64,000 bases of DNA from Diploptera punctata. Lineage: Eukaryota; Arthropoda; Insecta; Blattodea; Blaberidae. A model generated the notes under the pieces. That model saw only the letters and a program-made list of their open reading frames with translations. It did no database searches and was not told the origin of the DNA. The stretch is from the NCBI GenBank assembly GCA_030220185.1, contig JASPKZ010001601.1, positions 62,001-126,000 of the forward strand. The letters are read 5' to 3'. Made by a program: the position numbers and the translations under genes. Below are positions 9,696 through 18,837 of this stretch, in pieces (positions within the stretch are counted from its first letter, which is position 1; every line of letters starts with the position of its first letter).

Positions 9696-9749
9696 AAAAA
9701 ATTTATATGAGGAGAGGTGAGAAACATTTAATTTCACCATACAGTAAAA

Positions 9750-10205
9750 CCTATATTTGAAGAGAAAAATTTTCGCCTAGACCAAGACTCGAACCGAGGA
9801 CCTTTGACTTTCCGGGCCAAATACTCTACCAGCTGAGCTACCGAGGCAATCCAGACACAAATTTTTCTCTTATATACATTGAAATTTCCTCGTGCTAAAT
9901 ACTTTGAAATCGTTGCTTCTATCTTTGCATATGGCGGCCTCTCAGTTAAGAAGACATTAATTGGAAATTTAACACTACTTTATAAAGCTAGTAGGGCTTC
10001 TATTGATGTTTTTATTATTAATTTAACACTTGTCAATGAAGGATAAATTATATTTGAAGAGAAAAATTTCCACCAAGACCAAGATTCGAACCCGGGACCT
10101 TTGGCTTTCCGGACCAAATGCTCTACCAACTCAGCTACCGAGGTGAGTTGCAAAAAAAAAGTTTTCTCTTCAAATATAATTTATCCTTCAGTGAGAAGTG
10201 TTAAA
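9750..10205 (-). mobile_element. tRNA-bearing inverted-repeat element, copy b (two tRNA-like units)
   Basis: Two units in tandem, each starting TATATTTGAAGAGAAAAAT. The first contains a tRNA-like segment on the minus strand at about 9779-9848, and the second at about 10076-10143. The segment between them contains GCGGCCTCTCAGTTAAGAAG, also found in the copies near 4.2, 15.3 and 26.5 kb. The far end (AATATAATTTATCCTTCAG to about 10200) is the inverted partner of GAAGGATAAATTATATTTG near 10040. The inverted end repeats reach about 55 bases, well beyond the tRNA segment. Confidence 0.65.
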
Positions 10206-10215
10206 TTAATGACAT

Positions 10216-10740
10216 ATACAGTAAAACCTGTCTATGAAGGAACACGACGATTCCTTAAATATATTTGCGTATTGGCAGTTTTCCTTCTTATAAAGGGTTC
10301 CCAAATTACAAACTTGAATTTTCTCACGCAGTGTAAGGGGTTTACATGCACGCTTTAAAGACATAACGTATTGAACTGAAATACAGACAAAATAGTGTAT
10401 GTAACACAGCACAGTTTGTACGGCAATACAAAACAACTTTATTACACAAAAACAAGAAGAGAACTCAACTACAGGAAGACTGAAGAGTTTCCCAACTCCC
10501 TCGCAGGTTACGTAAGCAGGCAAAGAAAAGCGAGGGATTTCCCGTTGGCAACAAAAGAAGGTAAAACGATATAATGCAGTAGCGTCATATACAGAATTTT
10601 CACGTGTGGTCATTAATACTGTAATTAGAACGTGCTTAAGAATAATTTTCCGTCTTACTGAGGTAAAAATTAACTATTGGTACTTTAAAAACCATTCCGT
10701 TTCCGCGTTATGAAGGTTTCTGGCTTATACAGGACGATTT
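10216..10740 (-). mobile_element. Possible Tigger/pogo-like remnant
   Basis: On the minus strand, around 10280-10370, the frame reads SLKRACKPLTLREKIQVCNL, which resembles the start of the N-terminal helix-turn-helix of pogo/Tigger/CENP-B-like transposases (Lys/Arg-rich, then LTL.EKI). ACAGTAAAACCTGTCTATGA at 10219 looks like a pogo-type terminal repeat; a weak inverted partner is near 10722-10745. The rest is decayed. The 135-codon open frame covering the area is mostly fortuitous. Confidence 0.35.
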
Positions 10741-10885
10741 TACATATAAATACATTTGTCTTACAGATGAGGAAAAACCCCATAAAAATCCTCACCCAGA
10801 AGCCTGTCCCGACCGAGGATCGAACCCGGGCCCGCTGTGTGACAAGGCAGCATGCTACCTCGAGACCACAGCAGTGGTCATAAGT
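10741..10885 (-). mobile_element. SINE-B copy 1 (head and central block)
   Basis: On the minus strand: tRNA-like head with TGGTCTCGAGGTAGCATGC (A box) and GGTTCGATCC (B box), then the family's central block with GGGTTTTTCCTCATCTG. The 3' part is missing. Other copies are at 11.3, 11.54, 16.04 and 20.29 kb. Confidence 0.7.
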
Positions 10886-11099
10886 AAACAATTACGAATA
10901 AAAATTTAAAATATGTATATTTTTTTTTTTAAATCAATGCCACCAGGTTGTCATTTCGACATTTCTGGTTTCTCTCCTGGCACGGCGTACTTGTAACCCA
11001 CTTCTGAAGTTGGGGCACCTGGAAGGCGAGGCCATGCTGCTCTGATGATATAAAAGGTGATGATGATGCACCCGGAGAGGCCTTTATCTAAACTTAATC

Positions 11100-11300
11100 T
11101 TCTTCTTCTTCTTCTTTCTTCCAAGTATTAGGCCAAGGCCTGTTACGATCCTATAGAAAATTTTCCCTCCAGCGTTTCATAGGACGGCCCAGAGATCTTC
11201 GTCCTCTTGTATATAATTATAAACAGCTTTGGGGATCCGATTTGAACTCATTCTTTCAAGATGGTGTTTCCAATCTAATGAACCAAATATGATAACGATG
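11100..11300 (-). mobile_element. LINE 3' end with (GAA)n tail
   Basis: The minus strand encodes WKHHLERMSSNRIPKAVYNY, then EDEDLWAVL, followed by the shared 3' end and a (GAA)n tail at 11099-11117. The copy at 31190-31360 is nearly identical over this range. It is a short, strongly 5'-truncated insertion. Confidence 0.7.
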
Positions 11301-11480
11301 GCCAGTTGGTGTTTGGGGACCGTTTGGGCCTTAAAGTTTCCTGAAATTTGTCTCACAGGTGAGGAAAAACCCCCAAAAAAGAAAAACTCACGCAGAAAAC
11401 TTGTCCCGGCCGGGGATCGAAGAACTGGAACCGCTGCACTATTAGGCAGCACACTACCTCAAGACCACAGCGGTGGAAAA
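11301..11480 (-). mobile_element. SINE-B copy 2
   Basis: tRNA-like head in minus orientation (plus-strand marker CTCAAGACCACAGCGGTGG at 11458-11476). Its central block carries CACAGGTGAGGAAAAACCCC at 11356-11375. The B box is altered (GGATCGAAGAACTGG), so the internal promoter is probably weakened. The 3' end joins the LINE fragment on its left. Confidence 0.65.
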
Positions 11481-11534
11481 ATAAAAAATTTAGTTCAATC
11501 AATTCTATTTCTATAGTAATTGTGCCCGAGGGCA

Positions 11535-11820
11535 GGTCCTTCACTGCAATCATAGCATTTTTATGCTATGCTTTGCAGCTTTACTGAGGAATTGTAGGTG
11601 TGGTAGCTTCCTGTTGCTTTCCACACCGATGAAGGATGATGATAATAATGATAAGGATGATGATGATGGCCGGATGATTTTCAGGGACCGTTGGACCCTA
11701 AGCTTCCTGACATTTGTCTTACAGGTGAAAAAAAACCCTCACCGAGGAGTCTGTCCCAACCAGGAATCAAACCTGGTATGACAAGACAACAAGCTACCTC
11801 GAGACCACAGCGGTGGAGTT
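11535..11820 (-). mobile_element. SINE-B copy 3, close to full length
   Basis: Reads on the minus strand from the head (plus-strand marker CTCGAGACCACAGCGGTGG near 11797-11815), through the block TTACAGGTGAAAAAAAACCC, a (GAT)n-rich middle and CACACCTACAATTCC, to the 3' end complementary to CCTTCACTGCAATCATAGC. It matches the plus-strand copy at 20285-20578 over the whole length, which defines an element of about 285-295 bp. Confidence 0.7.
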
Positions 11821-11884
11821 CAATTAATTAATTTAGTAAATATAAAAACAAATTTTACTTAAATAAATAAAATGAGCTATCTGC

Positions 11885-11998
11885 ATATGCATAGAAAGCT
11901 AAAGGTCCTGGGTTAAAACCCCAGTCTGAGTGTATATTTTTCTCTTCAAATATAATTTGTCCATCTTTGAGATGTTTGAAATCAATAATAAAACCATC
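11885..11998 (+). mobile_element. tRNA-bearing element, fragment c
   Basis: Right-hand end only: the anticodon side and B box (GGTCCTGGGTTAAAACCCC), then TTTTTCTCTTCAAATATAA, ending in ATCAATAATAAAACCATCG. The A box part is lost. Confidence 0.6.
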
Positions 11999-12032
11999 GA
12001 AAAGATCACAGTGGTAATTCCTAAGAAGCTAA

Positions 12033-12033
<1 letters not shown>

Positions 12034-12092
<59 letters not shown>

Positions 12093-12093
12093 T
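12034..12093. repeat. (AAT)n microsatellite, about 20 units
   Basis: A perfect AAT run. Open frames read through it are artefacts of the repeat. Confidence 0.9.
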
Positions 12094-12184
12094 TTTTTTA
12101 CCTTTCTTAAAATTGTATATATATGTGTGTGTTATGTTCATCACAGCATACAGTGAACTACTGTGAACAGCATTGTTTTATTAA

Positions 12185-12350
12185 AATTAATGTTGGGAAG
12201 TAAACATTATGAGGTTATATCATTAATAGTGAGTGGAGAACATATTTTTAATAACTAACCTCATACAATTTCAAATTTATTTGATTTAAGACCATTGGTT
12301 TCGAATGAATTTTTCATTCATCTTCAGTTTATTTTCATGACTCCAATTCA
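12185..12350 (-). mobile_element. PLE family N, single arm with hammerhead-like end
   Basis: Matches the left arm of the foldback at 50.75 kb (AGTGAGTGGAGAACATATTT, then CCTCATA). Read on the minus strand, 12290-12335 gives CUGAAGA, a hairpin GAAUG/CAUUC, GAAA, CCAAUGG and UC, a hammerhead core with poor stem I. The second arm is absent. Confidence 0.6.
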
Positions 12351-12519
12351 CCCAATAGTTTGTGACCTACTGTATTTTATGGACTATAAGACACACCTTA
12401 ATTTTTAAGCAACTTTTTAAAAAAATAACATTTTTACAATTTTTATTATTAGATTGCTAAGCCAGACTAAAAAAAAATCTTAGTTTATAAAACTATTCTG
12501 ATCTTTAAAATCCCTGAAA

Positions 12520-12905
12520 ATCATTATCTGAACTTTCTTCATTTTCATCTTCGTCATCATTGTTGTCCTCTTCATATATAAGATGGTCTTCACTGCCATC
12601 AAGAGCATTACTTTACGCTGCACTTCTTGAAAGATTTAACAATAATGTCTTCTCTCACTCTAGACCATGACTGTTTTATCCACTGATACACTTGTTTGAT
12701 TGTAGGTCGTTTTAAAGCTCCGTTCGGCGTGAATTCATGTTGGATTTCATCCAACATCCATTTGTTCAAGTTCGCTGGCATCGTAGACTGCATTGATGCA
12801 TCATAGGTTAGACAGTGTTCTGGGTTTGTGATGGTGGGGCGGGAGGGAGACAGTGTTAGCAAGCTTGTGAATCCCCGCAACACATGTTTGTCACATCGGT
12901 GCACT
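12520..12905 (-). pseudogene. Pogo/Tigger-type DDE transposase C-terminus
   Basis: Minus-strand frame (ORF 12608-12904) with LNKWMLDEIQHEFTPNGALK, IKQVYQWIKQSWSRV and IIVKSFKKC, then a stop. Past that stop the same frame continues with NALDGSEDHLIYEE and an acidic tail (NNDDEDENEESSDNDF). The order SFKKC..NALDG.ED plus an acidic tail is the familiar C-terminus of pogo/Tigger/Jerky-like DDE proteins. The catalytic core is missing and the stop interrupts the tail. Confidence 0.65.
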
Positions 12906-12949
12906 GATGCTGCCAGTTGAATACAATGTTAAAATATGGAATATTCACT

Positions 12950-13815
12950 TGAAAGGTCCGTCTCCTCAACTTTATTAGTTATTTAATTGTAGCACTTTCA
13001 GGACTTGTCCCATCACTCAGCAGGATTCAAAATTGGTGTTTCACTGAAGATGTGGTAGAGGGGGTTACATGTATTGGGTTTGTTTTTGTTTATCAGATTG
13101 TCGTTGTTGTGAGCTGCTTTCATGATTTCCATCTCTTCGAGTATGTTTATCTTCGCTGGATTATTTTCTCTGTGCATTACTGTTAGGGTGTTTTCACAAT
13201 TTTAATATGTGATGTGCTTCATGGATAACATGTTTTGCATAGCTTGATTTTCCTTCTGCGTGAATAAAGTCTCGAAAATGTTATTTAAATCTGATGTTAA
13301 AACTTCTGTTTGTTCTTCCTATATAAAATATGTTGCAGTCCTTACATGTCAATTTATATACTCCTTGCTGTTGAAAATGTTATTTTCTTCAATGTTATTG
13401 TCTTATTATGTTGTTTAATTTATTATTAGTTCTGATATGCTATTTTTATGTTTGTATTGGCTTTCTTTAGTGTATTGGCTAATTTTGTCATTTCTTTTCC
13501 TGTATATGTAAGTGTTATCCATGTTTTCTTGTTGTTATCAGATTCTTTTTCTAGTTTAGTTATGTTGGATATATTGTTCTTTCTTTTTTGTTTATTTACA
13601 AGTTTATTTATAATTTTTTCATGATAGCCATTGGTTTCTGCCATGTATTTAATGTAGTTGAGTTCTTGAATATATTTGTCTTTGCTTAATGGAAGTTTTA
13701 ACATTCTATTGATTAATAATATCTCAACGGAACACATCATGAATCTTATAAAAGTTGAACACAATGTTGCCAGATAGAGATAGGTTTCCAGCAGCATTGA
13801 AAATATGGCCATTTT
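12950..13815 (-). mobile_element. Penelope-like element, family F, with linker and GIY-YIG domain
   Basis: The minus strand encodes NRMLKLPLSKDKYIQELNYI and the Lys-rich linker up to NTNIKIAYQN (13426-13750). After a gap of about 40 bases comes the GIY-YIG nuclease: GVYKLTCKDCN, FYIGRTNRSFNIRFK, then a stop in place of the next residue, HFRDF, KSSYAKHV, a frame change, INILEEMEI and CNPLYHIF. This is the connecting region and endonuclease of a PLE; the reverse transcriptase is 5'-truncated. The 3' end keeps a hammerhead-like motif (GGGAC/GUCCU stem II, GAAA) with an extra base in the core, so it is probably dead. Confidence 0.8.
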
Positions 13816-14021
13816 TAAGACTGGTGGGAATTTAAATCAAACACTGGACACTTTTATATTAATTTCTGAATTTTGGAGGCTATTTTTCAAAGATAAAAGT
13901 GTGTCTTATAGTCTGTAAAATATGGTAATTAAGAGTTCATGTTTATCAACTAAGAGATGAAATTAATTTTCGTGTATCAAGTGATGGACTAAGTTAGGAT
14001 TAGCTTAACAACTCTACTCAC

Positions 14022-14249
14022 TTGTTAGTAACCGTAGGAGCTACTTGGAGCTGTCGCAGTCCTCTGCAGGGTTCAAGAGAAGTTGCTGCAACAATGCATG
14101 ATGAAGGTACTTTCTGTGTCACAATACGATATTCTGTTTTAGTTGTGGAGAGAGTCTTTCCCAAAAACCATCTTCCTTCCCGAGTATATTCTTCACAATT
14201 TACCAGCAATAAGGACATCATCACCAGATATATACTCTGCATTGTCAAC
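14022..14249 (-). CDS. Probable internal exon of a host gene
   Basis: The minus strand shows an acceptor (TCTTGTTAACAG) directly before 14249 and a strong donor (AA then GTGAGTAG) after 14022. One frame is open throughout 228 bp and ends CEEYTREGRWFLGKTLSTTK... ...LQVAPTVTNK, with the last codon split after AA (phase 2), matching the exon at 8693-8978. The first 18 residues in that frame are hydrophobic and odd. The alternative frame there reads VDNAEYISGDDVLIAGKL, which looks more like protein, so a single-base indel near 14195 (assembly error or mutation) is possible. The protein is not recognised. Confidence 0.6.
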
Positions 14250-14301
14250 CTGTTAACAAGATTTAACATTAGCCCCAATAATAATTTTTAATATATTTCA
14301 A

Positions 14302-14909
14302 ATGTACGATTTTCAAGCAGAGCTTTTAGCTCTACTGCAAGCTGTGGAATGGGTTATAACCACCAACAAGTCTTCTTGTATCTATAGTGACTCCCAGGCA
14401 GCACTTTCTGCTATCAATGACAGATTCAACTGTCACCCGATTGCAACCTCCATAAGAACAAAATTAAACCAACATCTTGGACATATTTGCCTAGGCTGGA
14501 TTAAAGGACATGCTGGAACTACAGGTAATGAACGTGCAGATTTTCTTGCCAAATCAGCTGTTAATTCAAATATGGATTATTTTTACTCCTCCTGACCTCT
14601 ATCGTACATTAAAGAAGTATTAAAAAATGATCTCTTACAAAATTGGACGCTGAGTGGTTAAACAGTATCAATGGTGCTTTGACAAGAACATTATTTTTCC
14701 CAACTGTTTTTGACCGAATAAAGTGCAAATACATAGAACCAAATTTTGTATTAACACAATTTATGACTGGACATGGTAAATTTGGACATTATTTGGAACA
14801 ATTTAAAATAGTTACAGATACCTGTATTTGCAAAAACTCCAGCCAGACTATCTCACACCTGTTATTTGACTGTCCCGCATTTGATTCCAAAAGACATGAA
14901 ATTATTTAA
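14302..14909 (+). mobile_element. LINE remnant with RNase H and C-terminal Cys motif
   Basis: 14302-14595 is most of an RNase H domain: FQAELLALLQAVEWV (active-site Glu), IYSDSQAALSAI (Asp), LGWIKGHAGTTGNERADFLA (His and final Asp). The first Asp is upstream of the break. After a frame change, 14643-14909 has FMTGHGKFGHYL and CICKNSSQTISHLLFDC, the zinc-knuckle-like end of I/R1-type LINEs. It lies antisense to the host gene inferred at 14022-14249, starting about 50 bp upstream of that exon, inside the intron. Confidence 0.8.
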
Positions 14910-15042
14910 AAAATTAGGTTATAATTAAAGTGTCTTCCTGGAATCCTTGAGTCATAGGAGGCTGGGGAGAGTCGTATTGCGTATTTGCCAGTAGTTCCAA
15001 ATAGATTCGGTTGTTGATAAATTTATGAAGTGGTTTTAATAT

Positions 15043-15665
15043 TATTCATTTTTAAACATCTTAATGATGGACAAATTATATTTGAAAAGAAAAATATACG
15101 CCTAGACTGGGGTTTGAACCCAGGACCTTTGACTCTCTATGTCAATGATCTTCCATCTGAGCTACCTAGGCCTCCAATCTAAATGTGTATTTTTCTCTTC
15201 TACATAATTAATTCCCTAACCCCAAATGCTACGAGCTATTGCTACGATTTTTGCAAATGGCGGCTTCTTTATTAAGAAGACATTTTATTGGGAATTTAAA
15301 CATTACTTATAAAGCCAGTAGTGCTTCTTTGAATGTTCATATTATTCGTTTTTAAACATCTTAATGATGGACAAATTATATTTGAAAAGAAAAATATACG
15401 CCTAGACTGGGGTTTGAACCCAGGACTCTCTATGTCAATGCTCTTCCAATAAAATGCCTTCTTAATAAAGAAGCCGCCATTTGCAAAAATCGTAGCAACG
15501 GCTCATAGCATTTGGGGTTAGGGAATTAACTATATAGAAGAGAAAAATACGCTTTTAGATTGGAGGCCTAGGTAGCTCACTTGGAAGAGCATTGACATAG
15601 AGAGTCAAAGGTCCTGGGTTCAAACACCAGTCTAGGCGTATATTTTTCTTTTCAAATATAATATT
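15043..15665. mobile_element. tRNA-bearing element, copy d: 200-bp inverted repeat
   Basis: The left part (15066-15290) contains a tRNA-like segment on the minus strand and the spacer with GCGGCTTCTTTATTAAGAAG. A short direct repeat of the element start follows (15357-15440). The right part (15450-15660) is the reverse complement of the left part, down to the tRNA-like segment on the plus strand. The whole forms a hairpin with arms of about 210 bases. The arms differ at few positions, so this duplication is younger than the divergence from the other copies. Confidence 0.7.
15564..15640 (+). tRNA. tRNA-like segment with near-complete cloverleaf
   Basis: Acceptor strands GCCTAGG and TCTAGGC pair over 7 bp (one G-U). 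The D arm GCTC/GAGC, the anticodon stem TTGAC/GTCAA with loop ATAGAGA (anticodon would be AGA), a 5-base variable region and a T arm with one mismatch (CTGGG/ACCAG) can all be drawn. A Ser identity from AGA conflicts with the short variable arm. It is enclosed in a repeat present many times, so it is a tRNA-derived promoter or pseudo-tRNA, not a gene with demonstrated function. Confidence 0.5.
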
Positions 15666-16039
15666 ATGAAGTGGTTATTATGAACAATAAATACACTATG
15701 GCTTATAGAATTATTGTATCTTAATTTAAATGTTTATTTTGTTGAACATTTCATTTTGTATATATGTGAGGCTTTGATTTTAAGTTTTATTTGCACTTGT
15801 ACTTTATTGTAACAATTTCATTTGTCCCATGTCATGTATATGATCAGTTGGATGAATAAATTGAATTGAATTCAATTAAAAATATAAATTTTAATTTTTT
15901 TTTCAGTGCCACCTGTTTGTCATTCGACATTTCAGGTATTCTCTCCTGGCAGTGGCGTATTGTAACTCGCCTCTGAGTTTGGGGCGCCTCGAAGGCGGGG
16001 TTACGCTGCCCCAATGATATGATGGGTGATGATGACAGG
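15666..16039. other. No gene seen
   Basis: AT-rich stretch. Around 15905-16035 (GCCACCTGTTTGTCATTCGA, GGGTGATGATGA) it matches 10935-11060, so it is part of a repeat that precedes the SINE-B copies, but I cannot name it. Confidence 0.4.
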
Positions 16040-16290
16040 TAATGATAACCAGGAGAGGCCTTAAACCTAAACTTAATCTAATGAGGTGAACATGATATTG
16101 AAATAATGATGGCCAATGAAGTTTGGGGACCGTTTGAGCCTTAAAGTATCCTGACATTTGTCTCACAGGTGAGGAAAACCCCGAACAAAACCTCACCCAC
16201 AAAACTTGTCCTGATCAGGGATTGAACCCGGGCCCGCTGCGTGACAAAGCAACACATTATCTCAAGACCACAGCAGTAACAAAACAAACA
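16040..16290 (-). mobile_element. SINE-B copy 4
   Basis: Minus orientation. The head is marked on the plus strand by CTCAAGACCACAGCAG (16261-16276) and the B box by GGGATTGAACCCGGGC. The block CTCACAGGTGAGGAAAACCC lies at 16162-16181. The 3' part is replaced by another repeat. Confidence 0.65.
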
Positions 16291-16329
16291 GAAAGCCTTC
16301 TGGTATATAATCATATATACAGACTTTCC

Positions 16330-16870
16330 CATAACACTGAGCAACAAAAAAGAAACTTTTTTGTCTCAGAAAGAAAAATATATGATTCTGATAGGATTTT
16401 TTTCTCCTGAATTCAAATATGATATCGGTTTTTCTCCACCACGAAGGTTTCTGAGAGACAGGAATTTATAATTTCAAACACTTTAATATTTTCTACATTC
16501 GTAACTACACAATATTCAAACATTCAGACTCACCTAGAAAGTAAGAAATGACGATTTTCTGCTATATTTCACCTGTGAAGCATCCGTTTTGATGGTCCAA
16601 CAATAATCGGCCAGGATATTAGGATTCCATTTGCCTTGATGTCTCTTTTCCATAGCTGAAATCTCCCGAGTTAGCTCATTTGGTTTTATTTTACAATGGA
16701 CAAATGGACGAAAAAACGTTTATTAAAAAAATAATTATTTAAATCCATTAATTGAAATTGTAATAAAAAAAACTGTGGGTGATGGAGAAATTCCAAATAC
16801 ATATTTGAAAACACGATAAAAAAACTGCATTAAGTACAACTATTGGTACTCATGAGACAAAAATCATGTA
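16330..16870 (-). repeat. Repeat with MEKRYQGKW protein tail, inverted copy
   Basis: Reverse-complement partner of 5640-6155. On the minus strand it encodes EISAMEKRHQGKWNPN and ADYCWTIK, then KSSFLTF and stop, followed again by GTGAGT. Compared with the first copy it has an insertion near 16680-16715. The two copies, 10 kb apart and inverted, could pair in a long transcript. Confidence 0.6.
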
Positions 16871-17109
16871 GACCTGTGTAAGCGATAGTCCACGTTGAAC
16901 CTTACTTATTTTTTATAACTTGTATACTACTGTATATTGAAAATCTTTTTATGGTTAATTTTCTATACATAAATTATTGTTAAACTTAAAAATATGTGAA
17001 CTTTTGAACTTATAACAGCACACTTAAGGCTTACACTAGATAAATACTTAAAACCCACATTTGCCCTGCACTCCTCCTCGGCATATTATTATAATCACTC
17101 CACTCTTTT

Positions 17110-18510
17110 CACCAAATTGCAATAAACTACAACATGGAAATCTCAACAGAAAAATCTAAAGTCATGGCTTTCCTAGGAAAAGACCCAGTTTGCAGTAAAA
17201 TTGTTATTAATAATAAAATATTAGAACAAACTAACACATTTAACTATATCGGATATCAAGTTACACACAAACAGAAAAAGATTTTAGTCAAAAAATTATA
17301 AATTCATAGTTAAATATGGGAAATAACATTATGAGGTTCTTAATTTGTAAATTAATGAGTAAGTTTTTAACATCTTACCTCATATTTTATGTTTCTTCAA
17401 ACACTACACTACCCTGCAATCTGATTCAAAGAAAGGAAAACAGTTTAAGAAAATGAAGTACCATCCTGAAATACATAACAAATTTCAAAAAATTTTCAAG
17501 AAATTCAATATTACATTAGCACCGATAAATAAATTTAGCCTTGGTAATCTATTAATAACCAATAAGAAATTGAACACACCAGATAGCAAAAATCTTGAAT
17601 TTATCAAATTAATTGTAAGGACTGCAATAAAGTATACATAGGAAAAACAAAAAGAAATTTGGACACTCGCACTAAGGAACACTTTAGAAATATTAAAAAT
17701 GGTGAAATTGAAAAATCAGCTATTGCAGCACATAGTTTATTGGAGAATCATAAAATTGAAAAAGAAGCCCTACTTTTAAAACATTTGGAAAAACCTTCAG
17801 AATTGACAATTTGGGACAAGATATATATTCAGAAGAACAAATTTAGTTCCATGAATTTCGAGATTCCTGATGAACGTGACCTCATCTCAAAGTCCATCAA
17901 ATCAACACCAGATGGCAACATAATTGATGGAGATTCCAATGAAATTCCGGTAGTCATAATGTCGGTTGAAAATGTGAGAGATTTTTCTCTTTGAAAACTA
18001 GTTCCCGTGTTTTAAAGAAACATAAAATATGAGGTAAGACGTAAAAAATGACTCATTCATTTACAAAAAATTATAAAATTTAACAGAGTAACAGGAATTA
18101 TAAATATTTTCAAGCCAAACACAGTACAGCTACACACACAAACTAGAATTTATAAAACACTGGCCAGACCCCATATTATATTACAGTGAGGCCTGGACAA
18201 TTTGCAGTGCAGATGAACAAAGACTAACTGCGGCAGAATGAAATTTATGAGACATACTGCAGGTTACTCAAGAACAGACCATAAAAGGAATTCTGAGATT
18301 CTCAAAGAATTACAAACAGAATCAGTCATGGAATATGTACAAAAATACAGAAACAACTGGAAATCTCACGTAAGAAGAATGAGCACAACAAGAATATCAC
18401 GTCAGATCTTAAATTACCAGCCACCAGGCAAGATATCTTTGGGCAGACCCTTCAAACGTTGGATTGAGACCGTAACAGACCACTAGGTCTATCACATGAA
18501 AAAGAAGAAG
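17110..18510 (+). mobile_element. LINE-3, split by a PLE insertion
   Basis: 17130-17300 encodes NMEISTEKSKVMAFLGKDP and NTFNYIGYQVTHKQK, the segment just after the polymerase active site. The frame resumes at 18065 with RVTGIIN..FKPNT and ends (18238-18486) with EMKFMRHTAGYSRTD-like sequence, NNWKSHVRRM and GRPFKRWIE. A (GAA)n-like tail follows at 18497-18513. The minus-strand copy at 33215-33668 is the same family, uninterrupted. The split is due to the PLE at 17303-18064. Confidence 0.8.
17303..18064 (+). mobile_element. Penelope-like element, family G, with target-site duplication
   Basis: Flanked by a 13-base duplication (AAAAAATTATAAA at 17290-17302 and 18065-18077). The coding part from 17453 has the connector (FKKFNITLAPINKF), then the GIY-YIG region over two frames (KVYIGKTKRNLDTRTKEHFR and AIAAHSLLENHKIEKEA), and ends LTIWDKIYIQKNKFSSMNFE plus a tail ending at 17993. 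The 5' end carries an inverted copy of the 3' end (TACCTCATATTTTATGTTTC at 17375-17394 against 18017-18037). The element is 5'-truncated and has a frameshift near 17640, so no active protein is expected. Confidence 0.85.
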
Positions 18511-18837
18511 AAGATATTATAATCTGAGTAAAATGATATGCTGAAGTTATGTATAAACTGAAAATAGATGACAATCTGCCAGCACAGGACCTGAAGCATG
18601 ATGAGTGGGTGACATTACAACACACACATATTTAGATGAATACGAGATTAGTGATATTAATAAGAATGTTGGCAATGACAATAATTGCAATGAAATTTGT
18701 CTTGAAAGTAATAATTTAAATTAGATTGTATTTTTAGAAGTAATTAAAAGTTTAAATATCTAAATATTAGTGCAATAAAGAATTATTGAGGACACTTATT
18801 TCATCAAACTCTATTTTTAAATAATTTAATTTTTATT

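Larger units (their letters stand above)
9060..9735. mobile_element. PLE foldback, family D, with coding piece and two ribozymes
   Basis: A large hairpin. The left arm (about 9140-9425) is the reverse complement of the right arm (about 9450-9725), with a short loop near 9420-9450. The right arm encodes IKQIDKQKELTVWEKIHIQK followed by an Asn/Phe stretch. That is the same region as LTIWDKIYIQKNKFSSMNFE in the PLE at 17.8 kb, just after the GIY-YIG domain. The left arm repeats this on the minus strand. A family-typical head (GACACTATGAGGTTTATTTT) precedes the left arm. Both arms end in hammerhead motifs listed separately. Confidence 0.75.
12368..13927 (-). mobile_element. Pogo/Tigger-like DNA transposon with PLE inserted
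   Basis: The left end, TATTTTATGGACTATAAGAC (12372-12391), has an inverted partner at about 13902-13922 (GTCTTATAGTCTGTAAAATA), followed on both sides by related AT-rich sequence. A transposase C-terminus on the minus strand lies at 12520-12905, and a PLE occupies 12950-13815. Without the PLE the element would be about 700 bp, so it was already internally deleted. Confidence 0.6.

Noticed and set aside
10206..10613. 135-codon open frame as a membrane protein gene
   Set aside because: Low-complexity Cys/Phe-rich reading across a probable Tigger remnant; only a short KPLTLREKIQV stretch resembles a known family.
11899..12144. Poly-Tyr open frame on the minus strand
   Set aside because: Translation of the AAT run at 12034-12093 joined to a tRNA-bearing repeat.
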